Positions 51,555 to 62,589 of a stretch of DNA of 64,000 nucleotides are shown piece after piece. Source of the DNA: Adiantum capillus-veneris (Eukaryota > Streptophyta > Polypodiopsida > Polypodiales > Pteridaceae); the NCBI GenBank assembly GCA_014529385.2, contig CM043959.1, positions 5,734,466 to 5,798,465 on the forward strand, in the 5' to 3' direction. The position numbers were made by a program, and so were the translations under genes. How positions within the stretch are numbered: position 1 is the first letter of the stretch; every line of letters begins with the position of its first letter. The notes beneath the pieces were generated by a model. It was given only the letters and a program-made list of their open reading frames with translations, was not told the origin of the DNA and ran no database searches.

Positions 51555-52316
51555 CATTAAGTTACATGCAAGGACTGGTATTGCCTACCACCTTATGGCC
51601 CCCTAAAAAAACTAAGCATTCCCATAGTCTACACCCAGTCGGGGTTATTGCAACCGGCCCCGAATCTATTATCATATAATCCCCGAACTTTATGATAAGT
51701 TCTTGGCATACTAAAAGGTGAGAAGTTTACCACCCTTTGGGTATTTTTATTTAATTTTCCTTTTTGGTTTTGGAGTCTTATAGTGTGTTTTAAAAGAGAA
51801 AGTGATATTTTTTCCAAAAAAAATCGAGTCCAGAGTCAATTTTCCGGAGCCACTCCAACTATATTGCCTACTTGGTGAAACACACCTTACTACAGAGCAT
51901 TTTCTGAACAATGAAAAGATAGTATAATGTTAAATGCACGGACAACTCATATTGTACACCACATACCTAATTTGTAATGGATAACAAACTATTCCATAGT
52001 CGATACCTGGTCCGTAAATTAGTTAATAATTTTATTGTATTAAGCCTCGGATGATCATACATTGCAGTTTTACCCCACTTCCCAACCCTATTGTAAGCTT
52101 TATGTCAATCAGCTATCACTAGGGTTAAAAATCCACCTATCATAAAGGTGAGAGTATAACCAGTTTTTTGAAGAAGAAAATCTCTGGTCTAGGAGTAAAA
52201 AACCAGTGGGTCTATATAAGATGGGAGATATATTTACAAAAAAACAAAGTCCAGAGTACCCTTTTCGGAGTTTAGCATCTTCAGCTAATCTGCTTACCAG
52301 TCGTATTTACTAAATT
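51555..52316 (+). repeat. Diverged tandem duplication of a promoter-like unit
   Basis: Two units of about 370-390 bp share, in order, ATTCCCATAGTC / ATTCCATAGTC, AAAGGTGAGA and AGTCCAGAGT. The second unit contains TATATAAG about 100 bp before the ATG at 52317. Confidence 0.45.
52213..52220 (+). promoter_or_regulatory. TATA box before the split open frame
   Basis: TATATAAG precedes the ATG at 52317 by about 100 bases. This is a plausible core promoter but is not proven. Confidence 0.4.
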
Positions 52317-52607
52317 ATGGCATACAATCAAGAACAGGTTTTTTCTATAGCAACTACACATCTTTATCTATCGAGTACATCTACTCGGAGACACTACAAG
52401 AGGCTCTTCATATTAGCGACGCTCACACAGCGACGCTCAAAAAAAAAATTCCCGGCGTCGCTATGAGCGTCGCAAATTTCTTTGTAAATTTGCGACGCTC
52501 ATAGCGACGCCGGCTGGGGTAAAAAAATAACCGAGCGCGCCCAAAAACTCAGATCTCAGATCTGAGTTTTTCGGCGCCCTCAAGCAAGGAGCAGGTAACG
52601 CTCTCCC

Positions 52608-52676
<69 letters not shown>

Positions 52677-52681
52677 CTTCT

Positions 52682-52721
<40 letters not shown>

Positions 52722-52837
52722 GGAGAGGAAGGAGAGCCAGGTATGCTCCTTCCCTCTCCTCATTCTCATGTTCCCTTCCCCTCTTTCTCTCTCCCTCTCT
52801 CTTTCTCTCACACACACACATACACACACATAGTGTT

Positions 52838-52881
<44 letters not shown>

Positions 52882-53603
52882 AACAAAAACAAAAACACAC
52901 ACACACATACATAAACAAAGAATGCACACACACATTGAGCGTCGCTATTTATGGCTCTGTAGCGTCGCTATGAGCGTCGCTATAGTCTTCTGTGTAAACG
53001 TCGCTATAACCGTCGCTATATGCGTCGCTATATAGCGACGCATATAGCAACGCCTATAGCGACGCTCGTAGCGACGGTTTTAGCGACGCCGGGGGTTATA
53101 AAAACCCAGTGTATTTCCGTCGCTAACAGCGTCACAAGAGCACACAACCTCTTGTAGTGAGAGCAACCTTACTCCGTTATGAACTTCATTTATTTCCGCA
53201 GTTAGGAACCTCAGTTTCTCAAACCAAGTGGTGGACCTATCAGGACCGAGTGACTCGAGTGACTCTTTGGGGTCAAGAGCATTTCAAAAACAATATCTGA
53301 TTGGTGATGGTTGTTGAGGTACTAGGCCTAGGGCCTCAGTGTTATTACATAGAATATTCAATAAAGCCAGATTTTTCAAATCGGTTATCCATGCTAGCCC
53401 AGTTTCTACCTTCTCATAAGATTTTCTTGTACCGTAGTTATGGTCATCAATTAAGAGGATATTTTAACATTACTCCCCGCACTCGGGAGTATGGGGTAGT
53501 CTTGGCGACTTGTATCCTACCTTTGGTCGATCGTCCAAACACATGCTTCTACTGTGACAGCTATTTTTGTGATCATGTAATGGGCGGTATAATAGAGATG
53601 TAG
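52317..53603 (+). pseudogene. Unrecognised protein, frame split by a CACTA element
   Basis: An ATG at 52317 (MAYNQEQVFSIATTHLYL) opens a frame that reads to the CACTA insertion at 52391. After the element and one copy of its AGA duplication, 53163 resumes in the same frame (ATLLRYELHLFPQLGTSVSQ; KWWTYQDRVTRVTLWGQEHF). There is one TGA at 53292-53294. The frame ends at 53603 with a Cys/His-rich tail (CFYCDSYFCDHV). Total length without the insertion is about 170 residues. The frame agreement across 768 bp and the Trp/Cys/Tyr-rich composition argue for real coding. I do not recognise the family. Confidence 0.5.
52392..53159. mobile_element. Non-autonomous CACTA (En/Spm-type) transposon, 768 bp
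   Basis: The ends are CACTACAAGAGG and CCTCTTGTAGTG. AGA at 52389-52391 and 53160-53162 is the 3-bp target duplication expected for CACTA. Subterminal repeats of GCGACGCTCATAGCGACG type in both orientations match the usual transposase-binding layout. The middle holds CT, CA and GA microsatellites and no transposase. Confidence 0.92.
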
Positions 53604-53653
53604 ATGAAGGGCTCCTGAAATAATTACCAGCTAAGCTTTTTGTTTAGTGAAAG

Positions 53654-53658
<5 letters not shown>

Positions 53659-53724
<66 letters not shown>
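53659..53724. repeat. (GT) microsatellite, 66 bp, at the 3' side of the Penelope-like element
   Basis: A pure GT run lying about 135 bp past the last RT-like codons on the minus strand. Confidence 0.97.
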
Positions 53725-53726
<2 letters not shown>

Positions 53727-53860
53727 ACCCATTCCCAGGCACCATATCCTATGAGGTAGTAGACCCCATAGAATAGGGGCCTACCACCTCATGAAGTGTT
53801 TGTATTAATTTGAAAAATGCTATGCTGTGGTTAGATTTTATTCTGATTTAAGTAGACTTA

Positions 53861-55800
53861 TCAAATTTTGTAAGTCAAACTTAAGGTAGGTCCAGTTGTC
53901 CAGATGCATGCAACAAGGTCTTTTTTCGTAAACCCACTATAAATGAATTTGGTAATCAAAGTATTGATTTCTTCATATGCTCTAAAACAGTCAGAAGAGG
54001 CATATATTATAAGAAAAAGCATTCCTAGACAGGTGTGTAGAGAATTCTTGAAAGGTCTATTGATTTTTTTCTTTGTAAATTCAGATGACACAAGTTTAAG
54101 CTTTTCTCTTTTCCAAAAAAAAATCGAGTGTAAAAGTTTCCCAAAAATGGGGGAGTTAAAGTAAACTCAATACTCATGAAGTGTGTCCTAGAAATGATCC
54201 ATTTATCCTGCCAAAGAACTCTCTCAGAGAATGTAGGTTCAATACTAAGGAAAGGTGGATAAATATCATTAAGAGTAATCTCAAACATGGGATTGTTGAG
54301 GCTACACAGGTCATCCATAAATCTAAATGAATGTGCAAAGTGTATAAGTAACGAATTACTTGCTGGGTTTTCTAATATTTTTAGGAGCCATTGGTATTCT
54401 AAGTAACACAGATATAGATTACAGATAATCGGAGAGCAAGCGAAACCCATTGGGATCCCTAGAGTTTGTTTGTAGCAGGTATCACCTAATTGGATACAAC
54501 TGTTATTATGTAGCCAAAAGATATACTTATATAAATCATCCTCTTTAAAGATGAACGGTGCGGATTTATTCGATTTTTTTACCCATCCTTTATTCCCTTT
54601 TTGTGAGATGCATGTATACCCAAGCTCTTTTCTGTGGGCAAAGGCAATCTTTATAAGACATGATAAGGTATAAACAAGCCCATATGATCCATCTAAAGGG
54701 ATATTTTCATAACATTGAGTTATGTCTGTCGTAAACATAGAGTAAATGTTTTCTGGGAGGTTGATATATACCTCGGCTGTGTTTTTTATGACCCAAAAAG
54801 GGCAATAATTTATATTTCTGAATCTCTTTATATCTTTGTGTTTGATGGCACAGATATCTTCGATTTCTAGTAGAACAAAATTTAAGCAGTGGGTGAAATC
54901 ATTCGTAACACAAGAGAACAGGATTTTTGAAGCGTCGGCAATCCATCTAAATTTATGCTTATGATTCTTATATGTTGGGAAGAGTACAAGAATTTTCAGA
55001 GAGTCGGGACTATAACAGAGTCCAGATAATTCATTGTTCAATGTTGTAGCTACACAAAGCGGAGAGTTCTCAAGTTTAAGAAAGTCTTTACTATTAAGTC
55101 TTGAATTGGCAGCCTCGAAAGCTAATTTCTTACATATAAAGGACGCCGTATTTGAGGCTTTATCTAGGCCAATAATGAGCCATTTCTTTTTAGTGTCAGA
55201 AATAGAGGTCTTCAATTTAGGCGTAAGCTAGGTGGTGTCAGTGCTTAGCCATACTTGTGGCATAAGACTGTCTTTTTCCAAAAAATTCCTTTGAGTGCTG
55301 AAGTAAGTTGGAAGTGAACTTCTTCCTCTAGTTGGAGTTTTAAGGCCAAGTCGGCCAGGCATTCAAGTAGTGCCAATAAGGCACTTTGAGGATTTAGTGG
55401 AAAAGGAGGAATATGATTCAAGCCTTTACTCAAGAGGCTCCTTACTTGTGGATCAGAAACGATTTCTAAGTTATATGTACAAACATGTAAACCAAAGTCA
55501 GTGACGTTTTTACAGAATTTTTGAAATAGATGACAAGAGCAGATAGATATCTCATTATTATGGAGAAATTCATTAGAATAAAAAAGATTCTTAATAGGCG
55601 GCGAGTATTTCCATCCAATCATCACATCCTTTAGTAATAAACTCGATCAAAAAATATGTCCAAAACATTCTGAGAAAATAGCTTGGGGAGTAAAGAAATC
55701 CAAAATCTTGCTTGCAAACAAGCAATGTGAGATAATCTTTTTACACGCTTCTTCCTTTGGCGGTAGGTAACGTCTTCCACAAGAACTCCTTCGATCCTGC
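53861..55800 (-). pseudogene. Penelope-like reverse transcriptase
   Basis: The N-terminal segment (55625-55245) contains SICSCHLFQKFCKN, then LHVCTYNLEIVSDPQVRSLL, SKGLNHIPPFP. This resembles the segment before RT in CxC-bearing Penelope-like groups (H..T.DL.I..N..LR.LL.KG). A frameshift and a TAG near 55230 lead to a 396-residue open frame (55215-54025). Its motifs are WIADASK (91-97), FTTDITQCYENIPL (161-174, catalytic Asp164), TLGIPMGFACSPI (251-263) and FRFMDDLCSLNNP (297-309, Asp301-302). The thumb continues in another frame (RAYEEINTLITKFIYSGFTK) to 53861. Missing GIY-YIG suggests an endonuclease-deficient type or loss. Confidence 0.8.
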
Positions 55801-55803
55801 ATA

Positions 55804-56607
55804 TTACATATCCAAAAGGTTTCTGATTGGTAGGTTTCTTCCCCGACCTCTCACATAACTTCTACCTCTCCCTCTTCCAAACACAGATTCACTTGAGGAG
55901 GGAGTTAAGAAAGAGGTGTAAGATGCTGCTGGAGAGACAAGAGTATTAGGACGTTTGGAAAATTGAGATTCATCCTCTTCAATATTCGGTTTGATTTGCC
56001 CGACCATACTTTTGATACCTTTAAAGCTGCCATAAGTGGTTAGCAAAGTACCACACCCATCCGATCCAAGTTCTTCAAGAGTGTCACACATAATTGATCT
56101 GTACTGAATAAAGGCAATTTGAGCTAAGACAAGATCCTTAGCTTGTCCACCAAGCCAAGAGCAAAAGAGGGAAAGTTGAAATTATTCTGCTTTATCAGGA
56201 AAGATACTAGGCAGATTGTTGAGGGCGTACCAAATAGCATGGTCAAACCAAATTATGCTTGACTCGCACGCAGCTTTGGGGTCTAAGAATCTACAAGCAC
56301 ACTTAAGGTAAGGCCTGAACACATTCCACACTGTCTCGGTGTAGTAATCAGCATTACTTTTACTAAAGGTCGTCACCCCTTTAGTTCTTACATATAAACC
56401 TGTATTCGAACTACATTTTTTATCATCAAGGAAACTCATATTGAACGGAGCTTTGATCAAATCCCCTTTGTCCAAGAGCTGGATCCCTTTTCGGACTTTA
56501 AGTTTGCATTCCTCAATAGTTGCAGGGGCCAAGTTGGCAAGGAAGAACCAGGTTTCCATAGATATGGGTGCTAGAAATCCTTTATTTGGGAACACCCACA
56601 GCCTATG
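55804..56607 (-). pseudogene. Upstream ORF1 of the Penelope-like element, copy 1
   Basis: From 56607 the frame reads LWVFPNKGFLAPISMETWFF and KGIQLLDKGDLIKAPFNM. It continues past one TAA (56184-56182) with LSLFCSWLGGQAKDLVLAQI and ends near 55804 with GRGRGRSYVRGRGRN, an arginine/glycine-rich patch suited to nucleic-acid binding. The family is not recognised. It shows clear similarity to 61070-62559. Its N-terminal part is cut off by the gypsy LTR. A gag-like RNA-binding role is inference. Confidence 0.6.
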
Positions 56608-57555
56608 TGTTGGAGCCCAACTTGTCCAACTGTTGTAATGAGCCCACCTTGTAAAGCCTATAAAATTCCCATTTTTATGTCAAAGACGTCTTATCATTTT
56701 GATCCACTTGTCTGGGTTATGTAAAGATTAATCAGTCAGTCAGGACCCATAATTGTTCCCACTTTGTAATTATGAGGAAGAGAACCCCATGTACATTTTT
56801 GAGCTAAGGTGACTAAAGTATAAAAGTCACCTTAGAACCATTTTTAGGGGATAACATTTTGGAATATTAATCCTGTGTTGTACGAGTATGAGAGAGAGAG
56901 AGAGAGAGTGAGTGTGTCTTATCCTCTTCGCTACGCGCTTCTCCCTCACCGGATTCACGACGTGACCACATCATCGCGGTAGTCTCTCCGAGAGCTACGC
57001 GCCCACGCCACGCATTCATATTTTTGAGCTGTTCGTGATCGATCCTTCCTCGAGCTTGTTTTGCTTGTAAGTAACACAAACAGTGTCTATTTTCAACAAT
57101 CAAGTGCTCTATGGAATGAGAAAGAGATTAGCTACACATAGATATTCATAGACTTAAGTTTCGCCCACTTTTGGATTATGACCTGTGAGTCTATAGCGAC
57201 TGTAACCGAGATAACTAGGGTTCAAATCTGGTGAGATTAGACTTATAGGTAAGTATATCCTATTGAGAGGATGGTGCCTAGTAAGTTTGATGCGATTTTG
57301 AGTTCATTGGAGGTGTAAACGGTGTTGTGAGCGTTTAGGGATAGAGTGGGTTGATAGAAAATAGAGTGGGTTGCATTCTATCAGGGTTAGTGATTGATGC
57401 ATCATAAAAGTGCATATGTGTAGATTGGTCTCAGCCTGACAAGCTAACGAGATTGCCTACGTGCACCTACGGTTTAGTCGTGTCATCAGATGATAAGTAT
57501 GTTGTCTGTGTCGTGCTTGCGAGCATGAACAGGGGAGTACTTTTGCCAGAAAACA
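56608..57555 (+). repeat. 5' LTR, 948 bp
   Basis: It starts TGTTGGAGCCCAACTTG and ends CCAGAAAACA just before the primer site. TATAAAAG at 56819-56826 is a possible promoter and a GA run lies near 56891-56909. Confidence 0.75.
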
Positions 57556-57556
57556 T

Positions 57557-57574
57557 TGGCGCCATTGCCGAGGA
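57557..57574 (+). other. Primer binding site of the gypsy element
   Basis: TGGCGCCATTGCCGAGGA differs from the common plant gypsy primer site TGGCGCCGTTGCCGGGGA at two positions. Confidence 0.8.
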
Positions 57575-59313
57575 CACAAGACCTTAAGTAGGGAGATCTA
57601 CGTCACTCGTGTGATGGTTAGCTTACTTTAGTTTCGACTAGAGAGAGCTTAAACTTTTAGAACAAGATCCAGGATAGAGTATCTTGAGGTCTAGTGGATA
57701 GCCAGGAAGCCTGTGTCTTGTCGAGGGTCTATGACTAGTTAGATTTAGTTAAGTAGGATAATGTGGAGTTATGGTTTTTGGTTTTGAGTGCTTGTTATAC
57801 TTGTGTAGAAATAGAGTAGAAAAACGTTGTAAAAACGCAAAAACAAACAAAAAGAAGAAACAATAAGGCTATTTGCTTACCTTGAAAGCAAAACCCACAC
57901 CATATACCCTTGAAGGGGGTGAAAAGAGTAGACATTGAAATTTATGATCCAACACTTGAGAAAACATAAAAATTGCGACCAAAACCAACAAAAAGAAACA
58001 GGTGATTGTCATAAGAAAACACTAAGTGACCCTAACAAGGCCAAGAAGAGATATAACCATTAGCCTAGGGTAAACTGACTGTGTCATGAGGTATGACTGA
58101 TATTCACAAGTTTAAGATGGAGTGTCATCAAATTTGCATCACTTCAAGTGCATTTGAGTTGTGAATTGCCATAGAAAAGTGAAATTTGTGAAGTGCTTGA
58201 GTCCAAGGTCAAAATAAGTCCAAACTTCATAAAACTTGGGGGATAGACTTATATGGGCACAGAGAACACAACTGTCCAAAAACAGACAAAAAATTAAATC
58301 CCCATTGCTCTCTTCCTAGTCTATCGCGATAGACTAATGAAGTTGGTGCTTGACTAACAACAGGAAAAAAAACCTTTATACCACAGGTTTAACACATCAA
58401 TACAAGGGTACTCACAAAAATTGAGTGAAACTGAACACCATCTTGACCACAAAACTTCAAAACTGGTGTTTTAGAGTCTGAATTCAGAGACAAGGGCAAG
58501 AAGGCTTTGACCAAATGTCCAAACAGTGCCAAAATTTGTCAATGCACTACACAAGGAGAGGGTGAACCATCTGTGGAGAAAACTTGAGAAAAATGCCAAC
58601 AATGGAGAACATGCCGAGTCTATCGCGATAGACTAGAGAAACTGCTATTGGGGACCTTATCTTTCAAATTTCCCAGAGGGAGAGCTTTATCGGAGCCTAT
58701 ACAGCATACACACCAAATTTCAAGGCATTTAGATCACTGAAAGTCAATCTAAGGCCCAGGACCAAAATACTAAAATCGGACCAAAACCCAACCCAAGTGT
58801 CCAAACTTCATAAAATTTGAGGGATAGGCTATAGAGGGTAACTGGAACTCAAGGGTGAAGTCACAATTTTAAATTGACTTATGCTGAGAAAATTGTCAGT
58901 CTATCGCAATAGACTAAGAAAGTAGTGATTCAGACATATTTTGCAATTTGTGACTATACTGCTAGGACATAATCTCCATATAGATCCCAGCCATCATTTC
59001 ATATTTGAAATTGGACCACCATAAGACTGACTAAGTGGTTGTTGTACATACTTGAAAGATTTTTCGTGATTCAAGGAAAACCCTTGTGAACAGACTAACC
59101 ATACTTGTGTAGATCTCAGAAGGAGATCATCACAAAGCCGCACAAGAAGGAGTCCAGGTAAGATTTAAGTTTGCAACCCAGCTTTCATTCTTATGTATTT
59201 AAGGTCGGGAGCCTTTGTTAAGTCAGGAGCTAAAAGTGTCAAAAGTCAAGTAAGCACCACGTCCACCGAAGAGAGTGTAACTCAGACAAGACTAGACCCA
59301 TTAGCACCAACCA
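57575..59313 (+). other. Leader of the gypsy element with repeated palindromes
   Basis: No coding is seen. AGTCTATCGCGATAGACT occurs at 58318-58335 and 58617-58634, and with one change at 58898-58915. GTCCAAACTTCATAAAA(C/T)TT recurs near 58218 and 58800. Confidence 0.7.
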
Positions 59314-61065
59314 TTGAAGAGGGTAGTGACTGACACTTCGTCGGAAAAGTCCTTCTTCATGATGGGGAGTCAACAACTAGGAGGGTTCAACGGTGAAGGA
59401 CCAATGCCAGGGGGAAGCACCTCCCTACATCCTTTAAACGAAACCAAGTTCACTATAATCTTCTTGGAAGGAACAAACTCGAGGGGAGCCTTAGTTTATT
59501 CTTACTATCGAGGACGCAAGTGTATTTGTATTGAAGAAAGACCGCCTCAGAGACTAGAGATAATTCAAGTCTATGATGATGGAGATAGATTCCGAGACGA
59601 AAAGGGGAACCACTATCTGATAGTTAGTAACCTTGAGGATTACAACATATATGGAGATAACGTGGCAAAATGGAAAATGGTTTCAGAAACCCAAGAACCG
59701 CCTCCTAACATTGATCGACCTGGAGCACTTTTTATGTATGATAGAGGAAATCAAATAACCTATGAACAATTAAGAAGACTTGGAGTGTATTGGCCAGGAA
59801 TGGCAGGCGATGTAGCTAATTACATCAAGAAATGCAACTTTTGCACATCCAATACCACTGTGGATTATGCCACATTATACCAAGTGACAGTAGCACCCGC
59901 ATGGAGTCATGCTATTGTGGAATATTTGACTAATAAGGAGTTGCCATGAGATTGGTCTAAAGCCAAACAAAAGGCTTTACAAATCGAAGCGAATAGGCAT
60001 ACCCTCATTAGTGACCAGTTGTATAAAAGAGGAGCTGATGACCAGTTGAGGTTAGTTCCTCATGAAAATGACTACTTTCCATTATTGGAACAAGCTCATG
60101 CAGGCATAGCAGGAGGTCATTTTTCAGCAGAGAGAACCGTAAAAATCATTATGGTTGTAGGTATATGGTGGCCGACCATGATTCAAGATGCAGCAGAATT
60201 CGTGAAAAGATGTGATGAATGTCAACGCACTAAGGTACCAATTAAAAGAGACGAAATGCCTTTAAGACCAATGATGAGTGCTCGAGAATTCGCTAAATGG
60301 GGATTGGACTTTGTTGGTCCTATTACTCCACCAGCGTATCGTTCACAAGCACAATATATCATAGTGGCCACGGATTACATGACCAAATGAGTGGAAGCAA
60401 AAGCCACAACGAAAGCAGACGCTAGAACCACGGCACAATTCTTATATGAATATGTGTTTACACGTTATGGCCTTCCCATTGAGCTGGTGAGTGATAGAGG
60501 GACACACTTTGTAAATGAAGTTATCCAACATCTCTTAAATGAGTTTATGGTAATTCATCGCAAATCTGCACCCTACCATCCACAAGCCAATGGTCAAGCA
60601 AAAGCGACAAACAAAATATTGTGCACAGTTCTTACAAAACTGGTTAGTGAAACAAGAACGGACTGGGATCAAATGCTATATTTGGCATTGTGGGCATATC
60701 GAGTTGCATATAAAACAACACTCAATACTACGCCATTTAATATGGTATATGGGTTAAATGCAATATTGCCTATTGAATTTTTGATTCCCACACTAAGGGT
60801 AGCCACACAATTGGACTGGACGGGGCATGAGCTTTTAGAATGGTTAGAGGACTTTGAAAAATTAGATGAGTTATGACTCAATGCTGTAGCAACCATATAT
60901 GCAAAAAAAAGACAACAGAAAGAGTTTTTGGAAAAACATGTCAAGAACAAGGACTTTAAAAGGGGCGACTATGTCTTAGTATACACCCTTAAACAGCATG
61001 CCAAAAAGCTAAAGAAAAGGGGAATGGGGCCTTATTTGGTCCAAGAATTCCTTGAGGATATCAAG
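59314..61065 (+). pseudogene. Gypsy integrase region with three TGA stops
   Basis: A single frame runs from 59314 to about 61065, broken only by TGA at 59947, 60388 and 60874. A first Cys pair (YEQLRRLGVYWPGMAGDV then KKCNFC) is followed by the standard linker and HHCC zinc domain (AHAGIAGGHFSAERT then VKRCDECQR). The integrase core shows GLDFVGPI (first Asp) and LVSDRGTHF (second Asp). In YHPQANGQAKATNK the catalytic Glu is replaced by Lys. The C-terminal part is FKRGDYVLVY and KKRGMGPYLVQEF. The protein is therefore dead both by stops and by active-site loss. Confidence 0.88.
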
Positions 61066-61069
61066 CATA

Positions 61070-62559
61070 AGCCCACGAAAAAAGTTGAAAGCAATTTGAG
61101 CAATAACCAAGTGTTTGGCCTGGCCACCAAGCCAAGAGCAGATGAGAGACAAATGAAAGTCCATCGGTTTTTTTAGAAAAGAGCTAGTCCAAATAATTGA
61201 GGATAAACCCGATAGCATGGCCAAACCACATAATGTTGGATTCACATGGGGCTTTGGATCTAGAAATTTACAAGCACGTTTAATATAAGGTCAAAAGACA
61301 TTCCAAATGGATCTGTGTAGAAATTAGGATTACTTTTAGCAAACTCCATTTTCCCTTTTGTTCGTATGTCAAGACTTATATATTAGAAGAGCACTTGGAG
61401 CGGTCTATCAGGTCGAGGTTGAAAGGGGGCTTTTATGAGTTCTCCTTTGTCTAAAAACTGGTCACCTTTCAGAATTTTGAGTCTACAGTCCTCAATGGTG
61501 ATAGCTGGAAGGTTAGCCAGATAAACCCAAGTCTCGCTAACAATAGGTTCCAAAAAAGCTTTGTTAGGAAGAACCCAATGCTGATGATCTACACCAAAGG
61601 ATTCAATTTCAATCTGTCTGGCAGGGAGGAAAGAAAAAACCTTGGAAACCTTGGGAACCATCTCTAAAAGGTTAGATAACTTAGGGAACAAAGATTGTTT
61701 TGGAATTCTTTGACAGCCTCAAGAGGTGCTATCTCTGCAAAATATTCCACCAGTTTGAAATAGAAGGGGCACTAATAAAAGATGGATTGAGCCCACACAT
61801 TTTTTTCAAAAAGTTAGATAGATCAGCTCTAGAAGACAAAAATAGGGCAAGCTCTTGCTGATATTGTAAAGAAAGAATAGGAAATTGGGCTATGTACAGA
61901 GCAATCATATTCACCCCATCTTTGGAGTCCTTGTCCAAGATAGCTAGAATTTTGACCCAATCGTTAAAGGAAAGCATGTGTAAGATAGACATTTTTTAAT
62001 CAGAAGATAGAGCCGAATCATATATTAATTGAGAAGCATCTAGGCTACCAATACGTCTGAGGACAAGAGAGGTAGCCACAAAAAGGGGTTCAGAAGAAAG
62101 TTCCAAGCCTTGCGAGAGAGAAAGGGTCTGCAATAGACAAAATTAGTTAGTAAGTAATGGATTACTTGTGGTAGTATGTAATACAATGTTTGGCATTTCT
62201 AGCTAGAAAAGGTGTAGTTCTAACATCTAGGGCATTTTTAGGAGTCTCATCCTTTAGGTAAATTCCATTTTTTTCTAAAATCCTTGTATGTTTCTCCGGG
62301 CCCTGGTTTCCCCTCATGCGAGCTGTCAACTTAAAATGTTTGTGATCCTGAAAGAAAGTATATATATGATTAGTCCAGTATTTTGGGCCTGCGATCCTTA
62401 AACCGGCAAGGTCAGAAACCATGAAATCCGTGACCAGGAAACCAGAATCTTAGCTTATGTAGGACCACCTAACACCAGCCAACCAATCAAGGAATTAACG
62501 GTAGTAGGTCCAAGCATAAAACCAAAATTCAAAATAGTCTCTAAAGCCAGAGTCCCCAT
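61070..62559 (-). pseudogene. Upstream ORF1 of a Penelope-like element, copy 2
   Basis: The likely start is MGTLALETILNFGFMLGPTT at 62559. The frame continues, with breaks, through DFMVSDLAGLRIAGPKYW, SQGLELSSEPLFVATSLVLR, MSILHMLSFNDWVKILAILD, LFLSSRADLSNFLKKMCGL, WVLPNKAFLEPIVSETWVYL and LSLICSWLGGQAKHLVIAQI. The last two match copy 1 at 55804-56607. Stops and at least two frame changes are present. Similarity ends at the gypsy 3' break. A TACTAAC-TATTGCAG string near 62130 looks like a splice site, but the interval would be too short for a normal intron. The family is unknown. Confidence 0.55.
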
Positions 62560-62589
62560 TTTTGAAAAAAAAACTTATGTATAGAACAT

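Larger units (their letters stand above)
53735..56607 (-). mobile_element. Penelope-like retroelement, truncated at its 5' side
   Basis: On the minus strand it holds an ORF1 part, a CxC-bearing N-terminal segment, and a reverse transcriptase with thumb. No GIY-YIG endonuclease is seen after the RT. The 5' side ends exactly at the gypsy LTR at 56608; the 3' limit is placed near the GT tract. Confidence 0.75.
56608..61065 (+). mobile_element. Ty3/gypsy element with 5' LTR and integrase, 3' end missing
   Basis: A 948-bp LTR is followed by the primer site TTGGCGCCATTGCCGAGG, a 1.7-kb leader with three palindromes, and a pol remnant ending in the integrase tail (GPYLVQEFLED near 61060). gag, protease and RT are absent, and no 3' LTR follows. 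Confidence 0.85.

Noticed and set aside
62100-62160. Intron in ORF1 copy 2 (TACTAAC and TATTGCAG strings)
   Set aside because: The nearest suitable donor would give an interval of about 40 bases, too short for a plant intron. A decayed frame is more likely.
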